The notes under the pieces are model-generated. The model was not told the DNA's origin and ran no database searches. It saw nothing but the letters and a program-made list of their open reading frames with translations. The translations under genes and the position numbers were made by a program. Positions 1 through 12,205 of a stretch of DNA of 64,000 bases are shown here, one piece after another. This DNA is from Erigeron canadensis (Eukaryota > Streptophyta > Magnoliopsida > Asterales > Asteraceae): the NCBI RefSeq assembly GCF_010389155.1, contig NC_057767.1, positions 6,369,765 to 6,433,764 of the forward strand, given 5' to 3'. The number at the start of each line of letters is the position of its first letter. The stretch's first letter is position 1.

Positions 1-204
1 TACACATATTAACTCTCTCTCCTCATCCCCATATAATATTAAAAATTTAACACACAGTCACATACACATGCTTGTAGGCCCACCCACCTCGTCCAAACAT
101 TTCCAAACCATGACAGTGAAAGAAGACACTGAGCAAATGACGGCCTTGTGCCTATCATGACGAGATGGAAGACATAATAGACGAGGACAAGGCATAGGGA
201 TAGG

Positions 205-432
205 GAGAGGTCTGAATACCACCCATTTGACCTGTTACCCAGCCCACCCATTATGCCACCGATAGCATTTTCTAATAGCAAGAAAAAAGCTTCACATATT
301 TTCAGCTAAAGAACATTCAACGGATCATCAAGGGAGATAATATTGTAGACCTACAGATGCGAACGAGCATCAATTAACAAATGAGACTGTATTTCAATTT
401 CCTTGACTCAAATCCACAAAGCAGCCCGTTTT
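205..432 (-). pseudogene. Remnant of a QTRT2 intron downstream of TNL-1
   Basis: This stretch matches about 8392-8612, inside the intron between the last two zinc-region exons of the QTRT2 pseudogene, with small indels. Shared landmarks are CCCAGCCCACCCAT, the TAGCATTTT block that follows, and GACTGTATTTCAATTTCCTT. It is not coding. Its value is as a fingerprint: a piece of QTRT2 locus sits 3' of TNL-1, as it also does 3' of TNL-2 and TNL-3. The minus strand is given by orientation relative to the 7.8-12.2 kb locus. Confidence 0.6.
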
Positions 433-767
433 CTTCCTTGGCATTTTAATTTTTAAGTGAACGAGAAATTGTGGCATCCTTCTTACAAAAACGACAATTA
501 TCTAAAATAACTCGTGTTGTTATCTCAGTCAAATATGTCTTCGAGTGACAGTTTGACACGTGACTTCTTACATTGGCAAATTTTCTTTCAACTCCTCCTT
601 TATGCCTTACAATTCGGGAAGAATCATATATCGCTTTAAAAGAATGAACATGTAGTTGACTAACGCGCTCATCCTTTTGTTCTCGGAATTGGATCCCTCA
701 TGACACATACATCAGCGTCCATTTCAACAAATCACGAGCCCCGCTTATAGGACTAACAAAAACATAT

Positions 768-895
768 GGGTAGTGATAAACTCACAACATACTTTTGCTA
801 TATACGAGTACAAGGAAGTTAGTACATAATATACAATTGCTCAAAACAAGAATTGTTGTAGATGATAAAAATATGTTGTGAGTTTATTAGTACCC
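768..895. mobile_element. Small MITE-like inverted repeat
   Basis: The ends GGGTAGTGATAAACTCAC and, reverse complemented, GGGTACTAATAAACTCAC form near-perfect inverted repeats of about 23 bp around an 80-bp centre. I found no convincing target duplication, so the class is open. Confidence 0.45.
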
Positions 896-1047
896 AAAAC
901 ACATGGGACTAACAAAACCATTGTGGACTATCATCAGTCTACTCTTTTAAAGGCCAAGTAATAATTTGCTGATCCAAGAATATAAAAGAAAAATATAGAT
1001 TGGGGGATAATAGTTGATTTATAAACTATGCAATATAACACAAAAAA

Positions 1048-4000
1048 CTAACACATACTTAAGAAAATTTCTATAGTAGAAGCCGAGTCATGTAAAATCT
1101 TAAAGTGAGGAGAATTTGTTGATGCTTCGGTTGGAGCCATTCCACTTCTCTTGGGAACAAGTTCAAATCCAAACCCACTACACGGTGTTTTCAATTCATT
1201 AAACAAAAACGAAAGAGTCTTGGAAGTTTCATCCCACCACGAGGTATTTTTCAATAAACCAAATGAAACATATCCCACGAATGTTCTTCTATCATCATTG
1301 CTCTTCTCCCAAGCCACATATTCATATTGAGAATCCGTACCCATCTCATTACCCACCACCTGCTTCATTGTTATCTGCACGTTAAGGTAGTAATGCGGCG
1401 AAACAGCACACATTATGAATCCACAGAAATCATTGTACCAATTCTCTGGAAGTTGAAGCGTACATGTATTTCCGCTAACAAGCCAATCTAACAACTTCTT
1501 TGGAATCTCAATGCCTTCAACTTGGAGAACCATACAGTGACTTTGAATACCCCTTCCCTAATTAATCAACACAAAATTTATTGTTGTCTATTATCTATAA
1601 TTAATTTATATTCCAAAACAGAGAAAGAGCCCAAGAATATATACCTGAATTATGGATACTAGTAATCTGCCGGCATCATTTACAATACCCCCTCTGATAA
1701 GTGAGACTTGGCGTAACCATTTAAAATCTGTGTCACAGTTATTTCCAATAGTTGTAAGTGATTCACACCAGCTTGCTTGTAGCACAGCCACACTTGATGG
1801 GAGCTCAGGCAATTCAACAAGACAACTGCATCCGCACAGTTTGAGGATTTTTAGCCGAGTAAGTTGTGATAGGCTGAAACCTAAATGTGAAAAATCATTC
1901 CAACTAAGATTGAGCTCTTCTAAGTTGCATAACTCACTAATGTCAGAGGGAATTTCTTCATCTTTCAAACTCCAGCCATCGACACGCAACATCCGTAAAT
2001 TGATGAGACCTAACATTCGTAAGATAGGTGTAGGCCGAGCTTGAATTTCTATGGGGAACCTACTTAAAGACAACGTTTCTATGCTTTTCAAGTTTCCTTG
2101 GATTTCCGGTAACTCAAGAGCATCACAATCCCTCATCTTTAAAGTCTTGAGTTTTTCCATGTGGAAAATTGTTGGAAACCTTCTAAGCTTATCACAATCT
2201 TTTACACTTATGTATTGAAGGCATCTGTGATTTCCAAGTGACGGGTGAATCTCTTCTATCTCATCACACATCCTGATTGTGAGCTTTTGAAGACACGGGA
2301 GTCCATCAAAATCTGGTGTACTGACTAGGTTTTTCATATAGCAGAATTCAAGCACTTTCAAATGTGGTAGGCACTAATGCATACAAGCATACAAAAGTTA
2401 AAAGCTCAAAGATAGATAACTTAATTAACATAATAAATGTGATACGAACCCACCCCATAATAGGCTCACATCATGCTATAAGCTAGGGCCTAGGTGTAGA
2501 ACTCACTCCTTAAAACTATCTCAAAGGAGGGGACACCTAGGCTTATAAACCACCAACCAATTGGCCGATGTGGGATCGTAACAATACCCCACCCTTTGAA
2601 GAGCCAACGTCCTTGTTGGTCACGGTTGGTACCCTTCTTTTCGGGTCCAAGCCACCACTCTATAGGCCACCACTCCGAGTGTTGGGACCTCGAAAGGTAG
2701 GGCTGGCTATAACACCAATTGATACGAACCCATTCCATAATGGGCTCACATCATGCTATAAGCTAGCTCAAAGGAGGGACCCCTAGGCTTATAAACCACC
2801 AACCAATCCCATACTTGGCCGACGTGGGATCGTAACAAAATGTCAATTGCTACTTTACATGATTCCAGATCCTTGATTACCTTATAATTAGCATTCCAAA
2901 GTTCTTTTTGTAAGCTCTTCCACAATTTTAGAACAACAAGCTTCGATGCTTGGAAACTGTTTGGAAATGGAGTTGCTGGATACCTTTCCCAATAAAGATA
3001 CCTCATCTCATTTGATAAAAAATTAGGCCCTTCAGCATCACCGCCAAACAACATATTAAGCCACCTTAGTTTCCTCATGTTTGAAATGATCGTACTAGAG
3101 CGTGGAAAATAACTAGAAGTTTCTATGACTTCAATTTTATGATTTTCCTGCAAATAAAGGAGATACGGATATTAATTGAGTTGCCATTTTTCTTTGATTG
3201 GTATGTGCGAATCATTTAATCTAAAAATATAAGATGTATATTTGAGCTAATAGTTGAACTAATCTTTACCGTCATTAAATCCCCCAAAGTCACACTTGAT
3301 TGAGTTTTGGCTCTTGTCGTATGTGTGATAACCCATCAACTTATAGATTGTGGGTTGAAGTCCCATGGTGGACGTAAACTTGGAAAATATGTGTGAAATT
3401 TGTATGGATTTTGTAGTTTTTTAAAATAAAAACAAAAAAAACATACCCGAAAGACAAGTATATATAATACCAGTAATATGTTATGTATGTCTGAAAAAAG
3501 TTAGCTAGCTGAATAAACCTTTACCTGATAAATTGAATCCCCAAGACACATGTTAGAGATTTCCTCATGTTTCCAAACTCTACTATGTTTTTCAGGATTG
3601 TTAGGATGTTCCCGTCTAACAATGTAGTGTCCCATTTCTTGAACCAGATCATGCATATCAAACCTACCATAATCATCAATTGTTATAAGAGCTTTTTGTC
3701 TCAATACCTTTATCCCTATAATGGGATGAAAACCACAGGCGTCGAGAATCTCCATTGCATCATCTATGTTTTTCCACCTGAAGAAACATGCGATATCCAA
3801 GAATAACTCTTTGTGGAGAGTTTCAAGTCCATCATAACTAATTCTTAATATATCCATGACCTCAAGATTTGGGATATCTTTTAACTTTGCTAAGGCACTT
3901 ACCCACTCATTCTTGTCTTTGTCGAATAGAAAGGAACCTAAGACTTTAAGTGCTAATGGGAGCCCAGCAGCATAAGATACCACACGTAGTGAAAGTGTCT

Positions 4001-5399
4001 CGTAATCTTTTAGAGGCTTTTTTTCATTATATGCATGCTTATAAAGTAGCAGGATAGCCTCTTCATCTGATAATAATTTAACAGGGGAAATGTGGTCTAC
4101 CCTGTGAGCTGTTAACACATGTTCATCTCTCGTTGTGATAATTATTCGGCTTCCAACACCAAACCAATTATGTGATCCAGCCAATGCTTGTAGCTGGTCA
4201 AGATCATCGACATCATCAAGAAAAACTAACACTTTATTATTACATGACATACTCTTTATGATGCATTTTCCTTCTTCAACACTCTGCACTGCTATTTGTG
4301 TTTTGAAAACTGTGGATAAAAGTTTTTGTTGCAGGGTTTCTAGACCATGTTTGCTTTGTTCACGAATATTGGCAATAAAGCAATGACCTTTAAAATGGCG
4401 AGAGATTTCAGTATAAAGAGAAAACGCAAGAGTAGTCTTACCACCACCTCCAATCCCCCATAGCCCAACCATACGCACACCAACTGAGTCGATTTCTAGA
4501 TGTGTCATCAAATCTTGAAAGCGAGCCCTCATTCCAACAAGCTCTTCATCAACATTTGATATTGAAGAAAACAATATTTCTTGAACTCTATCAACAATCT
4601 GTTTGATGGCTTTTGATTCATGGCTGCAGAGTAAATTTATATGAATAATTAGTGTATCACATAAAAAAAAAGTGGTAATTTACCCTGTGATAAGAAAAAA
4701 TTATATTTTATTTGTTTAAATAAGTTAGAGCTTGAGCCCTCTTAATTTATTTACGAGCTTTGGCTGATCAGCTCCGTGTCATTTGTTCATACAAGGTACA
4801 AATGAACAAGTTCTTCAGATTCGAGTAATCTGTAGAGCTGCAATAAGCATATATCGACAATGGGTTCCCATTCGGCAATGTTCTTGGGTAACTTACCCGC
4901 CTGCAATGTGCTTGAGTTCCCATCCAGCAATGTTAGTAGCTTCATCAAGTGCTTTCCTCCATAATTCAGCTTTGGTGATGTTCTTCGCCACTTGTTTAGC
5001 AAACGCTTCTCCAAATTTTCCTTTTTGATTCCTCACTTCCGAAGGATCCACATCGTAGAATATGGGCATAACGATGAGTCCTCTCTCATCCCTACATTTC
5101 ATAATATATACAAGTTCATTCAAACACCATGAAGAGTCTGCATAGTTTTTGGAGAACACTATGACTGCAATCTGTGATTCTTCTATAGCCATACGCAAAG
5201 ATGAACCGATGGAATCACCCCTGGGAAGTTCTTCATCATCCTTGTAAGTACGTATTAGACGATGAGCGATAGCATTGTAAAGATGATCTACAAAGGTTTT
5301 GCGGGTGTCTTCTCCTCTAAAACTAAGAAATACATCGTATTTCCACCATGTCCGAGAAAAAGCGTGGTCAGAATGAGAAGAGGACGATGAAGATGCCAT
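1048..5399 (-). CDS. TNL-1: TIR-NB-ARC-LRR immune receptor, five exons
   Basis: The model is complement(join(1048..1557,1645..2373,2881..3147,3525..4623,4897..5399)), all GT-AG, in frame throughout, 1035 aa. Exon 1 encodes the TIR domain (FRGEDTR near residue 28; SSWCLNEL with the NADase-type glutamate at residue 95). Exon 2 is the NB-ARC domain: P-loop GIGGGGKTT (about 224-232), kinase-2 VFLDDVDD, RNBS-B GSRIIITTRD, GLPLAL, and MHD (491-493). Exons 3-4 (residues 535-866) hold a short LRR region. Exon 5 (867-1035) is a post-LRR domain of the C-JID type, starting EGIEIPKKLLDWLVSG. In this family TIR oligomers formed after effector recognition cleave NAD+ and signal through EDS1; that is family knowledge. 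All key motifs look intact. A TRIM element fills most of intron 3. The start is the ATG before the Ser-rich leader, as in TNL-2 and TNL-3. Confidence 0.9.
2440..2837 (-). mobile_element. Complete TRIM retroelement in intron 3 of TNL-1
   Basis: Two direct repeats, 2440-2583 and 2720-2837, start TG and end CA (TGATACGAACCC at the left, ATCGTAACA at the right) and carry the CCCACRTCGGCC block on the minus strand. They flank about 136 bp without coding capacity. The element is bounded by a 5-bp target duplication AAATG (2435-2439 and 2838-2842). Read on the minus strand, the sequence next to the first LTR (TGGTGTTATAGCC) matches the initiator-tRNA-Met primer site TGGTATCAGAGCC at 10 of 13 positions, and a purine tract AAAGGGTGGGG precedes the second LTR. 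This is the terminal-repeat-retrotransposon-in-miniature plan. The element lies 38 bp from the exon 3 donor. The LTRs differ in length because of an internal deletion. Confidence 0.88.
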
Positions 5400-7807
5400 G
5401 GATGTGTTTAAATAACCACTAGTGTATTGTACTATAGTATAGATTGTTTTCTGTCTAAATGAAGAAAATCACAAAAAAATGCAATCAATCTGTAACAACA
5501 TCAATGAACACACATATACAAACACTAACAATAAAAGATTATGTGGTGTGATTGGAATTTAAACAAATGGATTAACTTTAGGATTGTTAATAAAAAAGAC
5601 ACACACACACACACAAGAAGATAAGATATAATATGGTTGGTTTTTATTTAGCTGAAAGAAGAGTCGTTGTTGCTTGAGAGTGACAGTCAACAATCACACA
5701 GCCTTAGCTAGATTCCAAGAGGTAAAAAGTTTCTTAAAACTGTTCTTTCAAAGGCTGACTCAATCTGAGCCAGTCACAATGCCAGATTTAGTAACTTAAA
5801 GATTTCATGAAACATCAATCAAATTTTGTCAATTAATTAGAAAATTATCAGATGGCAAAAAAAATATATATTTAAAAAATCACCATGATGGTTTAACAGT
5901 AAACAGTGGTTTAGCGACATCTAGGGTTGTTTTTTCACAAGAGGTCTAATTTCCATCTATAACTAATATTTCTACCCGCATTTCGCTGCAGATTTTGTCA
6001 CGTTAACAAATAATAAACATAGTTTAAGCAAATAACATTTTAGATACCAAAGTATAAATTTTGTTTGATGATAGTTACAAAGTACATCATAATTTATAAC
6101 TGTTTGATGATGGGCATGGTTACAAAGCATGGAGAAATAGAGAATGTAGAAAGAACTAAAAAAGCAAAAATGAGACAGATTGTGTAGAAAAGAAAAACAA
6201 ATACTTGAATACTTGTATTATTGTAACGAGATAAATGTTGTGGCCAAAATCAAATGATTAAAAGTTATATGACCGAAATAACAAAAAATTAAAAAATAAA
6301 AGAGAAAAATAAAAGAAAAAAAAAACCCAAAGTTTACTATAGTTAAGCCTTCATCAATTGTTATATTATATATTGGGCCTGTACTAAGTGATAGGGGTTT
6401 AAATTGAAGATGTATGATGTGATATACAATTAGAAATATTGTGCTACTCTTAATACAAAGTATCATGTAAATAAAAGATGCTTAAGAATACATCAATCAT
6501 GCCCCCACTTTAACCAACAAAATAAAGTGGAGACTTGTCTTTCACTGGCAATGGGGCAAAGCACAATCCGACATTCAACCATGCAAGATAATAGGCACAA
6601 GATCACTCTTTACAGTATCTCCAAGTTCATCGCACTCTGAATTTCAAATTTTAAAAAATAGAAAAGGGATGGGTTCTAACGATAATTATATTGATAATGA
6701 GATGTGGCGAATCTAGCCCAATTGCTCATGAATGTATCAATTTGGATCACGAATTTATGGCTAAATGTCTAAACACTAATAGATAAAATATAAAGAATAG
6801 CTAAAATGCAAAACATATCAAATTGGTTAACAAGATAGACTTGCAGTATTTACTACATTTATAATCTATAATACTTTACTAGATTTTAGGCCCCTGTCTA
6901 ATACACGGGGTTTAAGGGGTTGTCAATATTAGATGTTAACTTATTATAGTTTAAAATTTAATATACTACTTTGAGTAATAAAAAATTGATCTACATATCA
7001 ACACTTTGAGTTTTATATTGAAATATCTTTTAAAAATAATTTCATCGAAGTTGTTTACAGTGACAAGCTTAGCGATATTTGAATATTACAAAGTATAATA
7101 TGTCTATCAAAGTAATAAATTGTGATATACTCAGAGATATTTGAACATTAGAAAATCATAATTGGTTATAATCATTTTATTTGCTTTATTGTTACACATG
7201 GTGTATTACATTTTTAATTCACACTATTAGAAATAATATCTTATCTTTAGATGAAAGATATCTTAAATATTTCAACTGAAATATGACAATGTTATATGTT
7301 TTTCCTATAATTAGTTATATTTTTATATGTTTTATTTTTCTTATATGCGTCATGACAATTACTTAAAAACACTTGAATAAAAAATAATAGTACGATTACT
7401 CTTAAAATTAATATATTTACATTAAATTTTATTTATTATTAATTAATTAATTTTATATTCATACGATAGAACATATTATTGGATATTGTATTAGTTATTA
7501 TTATATTGGATATATATCAGCTATTATGTTATTGGATATATATTAGCTATTATTATTTATTAATTAGAAAAGGCTATTTAATTACTCCCTATACTGTAAG
7601 TAAAATTATATTGCAGTTTTTTTGGTCATAGTTAGGACCCATTACCAACCTACCAAACCACCCGTTTTGCCACATAGACGAGCATATAAAGGTGGGTAGG
7701 TAGGTCAGTGAAAGGTAAGGAACAACATTCTTGTTAACCAGTTTGATAATAGAATGAAATTATTCACATGCCACGAAGTGTTAGTTTAGGCTTGCTTATA
7801 TATAAAC
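5400..7807. other. Intergenic DNA between TNL-1 and QTRT2 pseudogene
   Basis: AT-rich DNA containing the TNL-1 promoter side (5400 upward), an AC microsatellite near 5596-5615 and a candidate Helitron terminus at 6879-6910. I see no coding exon. Exact promoter elements cannot be assigned. Confidence 0.5.
6879..6910 (-). mobile_element. Candidate Helitron 3' terminus
   Basis: On the minus strand a CCCCGTGT...ACAGGGG hairpin is followed by a short AT stretch and CTAG, then T. That is the layout of a Helitron 3' end (hairpin, CTRR, insertion between A and T). The 5' end was not identified. Confidence 0.4.
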
Positions 7808-10800
7808 CTACCTTACTGGCATTTTTAGCTCAAAAACAATCGGTGAAGCTGCCAACAGATGATCACGCCTACTGTCGATGAATTTCTGCCTCAATTCCTC
7901 GAATTTTCCTTCCATAATTGCTTTTCTGATTAAGCGAAAGAATGATAAATAGTGGTGTGTGTTATGTCTGCAAGAATGAACCAAGATTAAATATATTGGT
8001 TGCATTAGTTTAAAATAAACAGATTGCAGGTGTTTGTGACTTATTACATTTCAAGTAAAATCTGAGCCAGCATTTCGTGGACATTGAGAAGATGATTGAT
8101 GTATGCTTTTGTATGATTCTGGAATGTGTAACAGTTGCAGCCGTCAACAAATCTTCCCTGCACCAGTATTTAGCAAAACAAATGAAACAAACATAAATTA
8201 GATGTGAGCATGTCATGTATTTATCAATAGGTCCAGTTGGGTTATGATTCATCTTAAACGTTTCAAGTGAAGCAATACAAGTATTTAAAAATATTAATCT
8301 AATTCTCATAATAATATATGAGTAGCTATATAACCATAAGCTGTACATTGATTATTAATAGAAAACTTAGAAAATGATTTGAATCAACGTAAGTGTTTCT
8401 GAATACTACCCATTTCTGACCTGTTACCCAGCCCACCCATAATGCCACCAATAGCATTTTTTCATAGCAAGACTAGAAAAAAAACTTGGATGATTTTCAG
8501 CTAAAAATCAATCAAGGAAGATAAAATAGTAGACCCACAAATGGACATGAGCATCAACATACAAAAGAGACTGTATTTCAATTTCCTTAACTCAATCCAA
8601 CAAAGCAGCTCATTATAGGTGCTAAATATTAATTATCCTTGGTGAACAGGAAATCTGTGTGCTTTCAGTAGCTACAGAAAAACAAGGTCGGGTAACAGCT
8701 AACTTTAACAGGTTGGAACACTTCAGGTCAGGCCGGGTTGATCTTAAACCCCATCTGTCAAAACTCAAAAGTCAAACCTTTTCATTTTTCTAATTGATAT
8801 TAGTTTCTCGTATATGATAGCCAATGTTATACTATCTTAGTCATACTATAACTTTAAGAATAGTATGATTCAGAAGGTTTTAAGCATTGAATAGTACACT
8901 TTCTGTGACTTTTAAGGCATTTGACACCTTTCCATTTAACCAATTTTATCTGACCCATTAGAGAGTAGGCACATCCAAAATCAACACTTTATAAGTAAAT
9001 GAGTTGAAATTGTCATGTCCACTGTTTTATATCAAATTTATAAACCATACAAAACAAACATATAAACATCATTACCTATAAATTGTTGCCTTAAGATATA
9101 TATCTTTGTGTGGTCACCAGTCAAAGACACATATTTACACCGGCCATCAAGTGGGAAGATAAGTGCAAAGCCATCAAGAGTCAGATGAAAAATATACCTA
9201 TCAAAGAAATTATTATAGTTTTTAATCAGCAAAAGGAACTCAGGAGGGTAAAGAAAGTTATTGCATTTAACAAAAGCAGCTTACGCAGAGTCAAGGAGAT
9301 TGATTTCCGCTGCAATGCCCTGTAGTAATACCTCTTCTACATCATCGGAAGAAAGATTTTCAGGTTAATAGATGTGATTCATGAAACATACCAAACATTT
9401 ATCTTGACTTCCTTCTGAAGTAAAACTAGATGACGTTTACAGATGAGAGGGGAAAAATGGTTGCTTGCTTAAACCTTCAAAATTCAAAAAGGTTTTGAAA
9501 TCCGAAAGCCTGAGAAATTACAAAAATTAGTCCACTATACATTTCAAAAGTTACTGCAAGTAATAATTATACCATGAAGTCCAAGGCCACAAACTTGGCA
9601 AGGTTCTCCTTTGGTAAACAGTCCTACAACAAATCATTAGATATCTCAGTTACTTATGTGTCAAACAAACATTTGGTATTACAGGGCATTGCAGATGTTG
9701 TCTGCCCCATCAAGATTAATATTTAAAACTACAAATCTTTATCTTTTACAAAAATTGTCTGCCCCATCAGATTAAGCTAGTACAGGATGTAGTGATGTGT
9801 CCACCACATAGTTTGCTACATGACAATCATGAGAAGACTATAATACCGTAACAGCATGGAGAAAAGTAGATCTTTCACCAATGCTATCTCCAAGCCCAAC
9901 GCCACCAATATAATAACCTGAAATGCCATTTCACGTCATGAAATTAATTGAGGATTAAGTTGGAAAAATATGCTTAACAATTGAAAAATAAGATTACTCC
10001 AAGAAGGGGCTATGGAAAATAGAGTATGGCAAAAGGAATCTCAGAAACGTGCGGGTTATGAAAGAATAAGAATAACATCATTGAGATCAAGAGTTATTCA
10101 AATGCTCATCATATACAGATTTAAACTCAACAGAACTAAAATATGATAAGTTAGATATTGAAAGCACTAGATAACCAACCAGATACATTTCTCTTTGCTA
10201 CCTCCTGAGCACAACGCTGGCGTTCTTGAACACTGCATCCTCCAACAATGGATCCAAAAAGAGCTCCATCTGTCAACATTCCAATAACAGTTACAGAATT
10301 TTAAAAAAAAAAAAATTTAGTAATCAAGAGGTTTTGTGACTATGTGCATTCTTTGTTAGCTTACGATAAGCAATTATGCGAATAATGCAAGAGACGCAAT
10401 TGTGAATCAGATAGTAGAAAATCCAAACCCTTTTTGATAGATTAGAAAATCCAAACCCTTCTTGAATCTACCGTCAAATTGTAATTTTCTGTTATACCTT
10501 TTAATTTAAGAGCAGCTACATCAACTGTCCATGCCATGGAGTGAAAAATAGCTACGGATTGTTCCCACTATAACATGAAATTAGATATCACAAATAATTG
10601 AGTACATTTAGAACCTACCCAGAGAGGAAATGATGCAACTTTTGAGACAAATCAATAGAAGTTCAAATTTTATATACCATAACAATTGCATATTAGTATT
10701 TACCAAAAGATCCATTCAGTGTTAGAAACAGACTGTCGTTATGTCTGATAAATAATAAACATGGAAATGGCAATAAATATAAGATCAATTTCTTTACTTA

Positions 10801-11454
10801 CATAGTCAATGAAGACATCATTTTCAGAGATATAATTAATACAGAATGACCAATGACATTCAAATATTAAGTAAAATGGGTGATAATATTCAGCTGTCAG
10901 ATAAATTAATTCATTTACCGATTTTAGTGATATGCAATCATATCTAATTGTTCGATCAACAGAAGCTTTGTTCCTCTTTTTATTAAACCGGAGCAAGTAC
11001 TTCATCAGTTAGGACCATTCATGCTGCACGGAAATAACGATTGAAACCACATCTACATGAATACGTATTTTGAGAAATGAAAAGTTAAGTTTACCCATCA
11101 GGTCTACAACTTTCTATATTTGGACACAAACGACTGAAAGTTTGCATACTACAGAATATACCAAACACATTTATCATTTGGCGTAAATGTAACCAAACTC
11201 TTTAAATTTAACTTCCAAGAATCATCAATACTATATACTAACATTTTTCAAATTCATAGTGCATATCGCTATCAGGCAGATGTAAGTAAATGCGCTACTT
11301 CGGAATGACAGTAATACCATTAAAGATGTAAATACCTAAAGAAGGCTTTTTCTCTAAAATGTTGATTTACATATGCAAAATATTTCATCAATTACTCTAC
11401 TATTTTCTATCGTATGAAACATCTACAGTCATTTTATAATTTTAACCCCGTTAC

Positions 11455-11830
11455 ATTACAACAACAACACCCAATCCCTGCATAAGGGGTATGGGGGAGG
11501 TGAGATGTAGACAATCCTGAGGCTCAATGAGCCCAAGTATAATAACGGGTGCTAATCAACCTATGAAACAGAGTAGCTTAGGCCGCCTAGCTGACAAGAA
11601 CACTACCCGAAAAATCCCTAAAAGGTGCAAAAGTCATATGAGCATATCATATAAGTAGATAAATTACCCCTAAAACCCCTAAAAGAATTACTAATCTACC
11701 TAATTCCTCTTACAAGCAAGAATTACACATCTAAGTATTGGTCATGTCCTCCGACAAGCAAAGCACTTTTGGGGTTAAAACAAACGCTAGAGTAACCTCC
11801 CCCCTTGGTTTAGGCCTACTTCTCCTCATG
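11455..11830 (-). repeat. SINE-like insertion with TTG tail in QTRT2 intron
   Basis: On the minus strand the sequence runs CTACATCTCACCTCCCCCAT and ends in GGGTGTTGTTGTTGTAATG. A (TTG)n tail after such a body is typical of plant SINEs of the TS/Au type. The 5' limit is a guess. It lies where the missing QTRT2 exon would be expected. Confidence 0.4.
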
Positions 11831-12049
11831 GACAAATGAATATATAAAAAAAGAAATGTCACGTTACTTGGAACGTCAATCACATTAAACTAAAACAAAA
11901 TATAATTATTAGGAAGATTTTTTTGAGAAAAAGAGGACTTACAAATGCGAAGGGTTAAACTGAAGAAGAGAAGAATGAGGAAGAAAAGAAAGATGATCAG
12001 GTGATATAAAAGCAGGAAGCCCTTTTCTTGTTGTAAGTAATAGCCCTGG

Positions 12050-12085
12050 TGTCTCTATATCTATATCTATATCTGTATCTATATT
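12050..12085. repeat. ATCTAT microsatellite inside a coding exon
   Basis: A run of about five hexamers (one variant) in exon 1 of the QTRT2 pseudogene. It encodes alternating Asp-Ile on the minus strand, an insertion between the RAR block and ETPGLLL that other family members do not need. Confidence 0.75.
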
Positions 12086-12205
12086 TTTATTATTATTTGA
12101 TGATTGTAAATGTAATTGAAGAAGGCCAACCCTGGCTCGGCTTCTTTTGCTACATGCCTGCACCATAAATTTCATCTTTTCTTTCTCCACTTCTGCTGGT
12201 GTCAT

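Larger units (their letters stand above)
1..1047. other. Intergenic DNA 3' of TNL-1
   Basis: No gene is visible. The stretch holds a piece homologous to the QTRT2 pseudogene intron (about 205-432) and a short inverted-repeat element (768-895), listed separately. The rest is AT-rich DNA without recognisable coding content. Confidence 0.6.
7808..12205 (-). pseudogene. QTRT2-type queuine tRNA-ribosyltransferase subunit, decayed
   Basis: Recognisable exons on the minus strand: 11943-12205, 10919-11023, 10498-10567, 10180-10269, 9847-9917, 9573-9623, 9285-9336, 9076-9197, 8048-8157, 7808-7967. They encode tRNA-guanine transglycosylase features: ETPGLLLTTRKGLPAFISPD, KRNKASVDRT, GALFGSIVGGCS, GYYIGGVGLGDS, FHLTLDGFALIFPLD, and the zinc region followed by NHLLNVHEMLAQILLE. 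The family's accessory subunit partners QTRT1 to insert queuine at the tRNA wobble position. Signs of decay: the segment expected between exon 1 and KRNKASVDRT is missing, with stops and frame slips in its remnant (about 10985-11020); the last-but-two junction is out of frame; and the zinc motif reads CNCYTF where CxCxxC is expected. A shortened functional isoform is conceivable but unlikely. Identification of the family is strong, the exon ends are by eye. Confidence 0.8.

Noticed and set aside
1606..2361. Premature end of TNL-1 after the LRR exon
   Set aside because: The stop lies beyond a consensus donor at 1644; splicing to 1557 keeps the frame, and TNL-2 and TNL-3 do the same.
6218..6466. 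82-codon minus-strand frame rich in Phe/Ile/Leu
   Set aside because: AT-rich DNA with no start context, family motif or splice partner.
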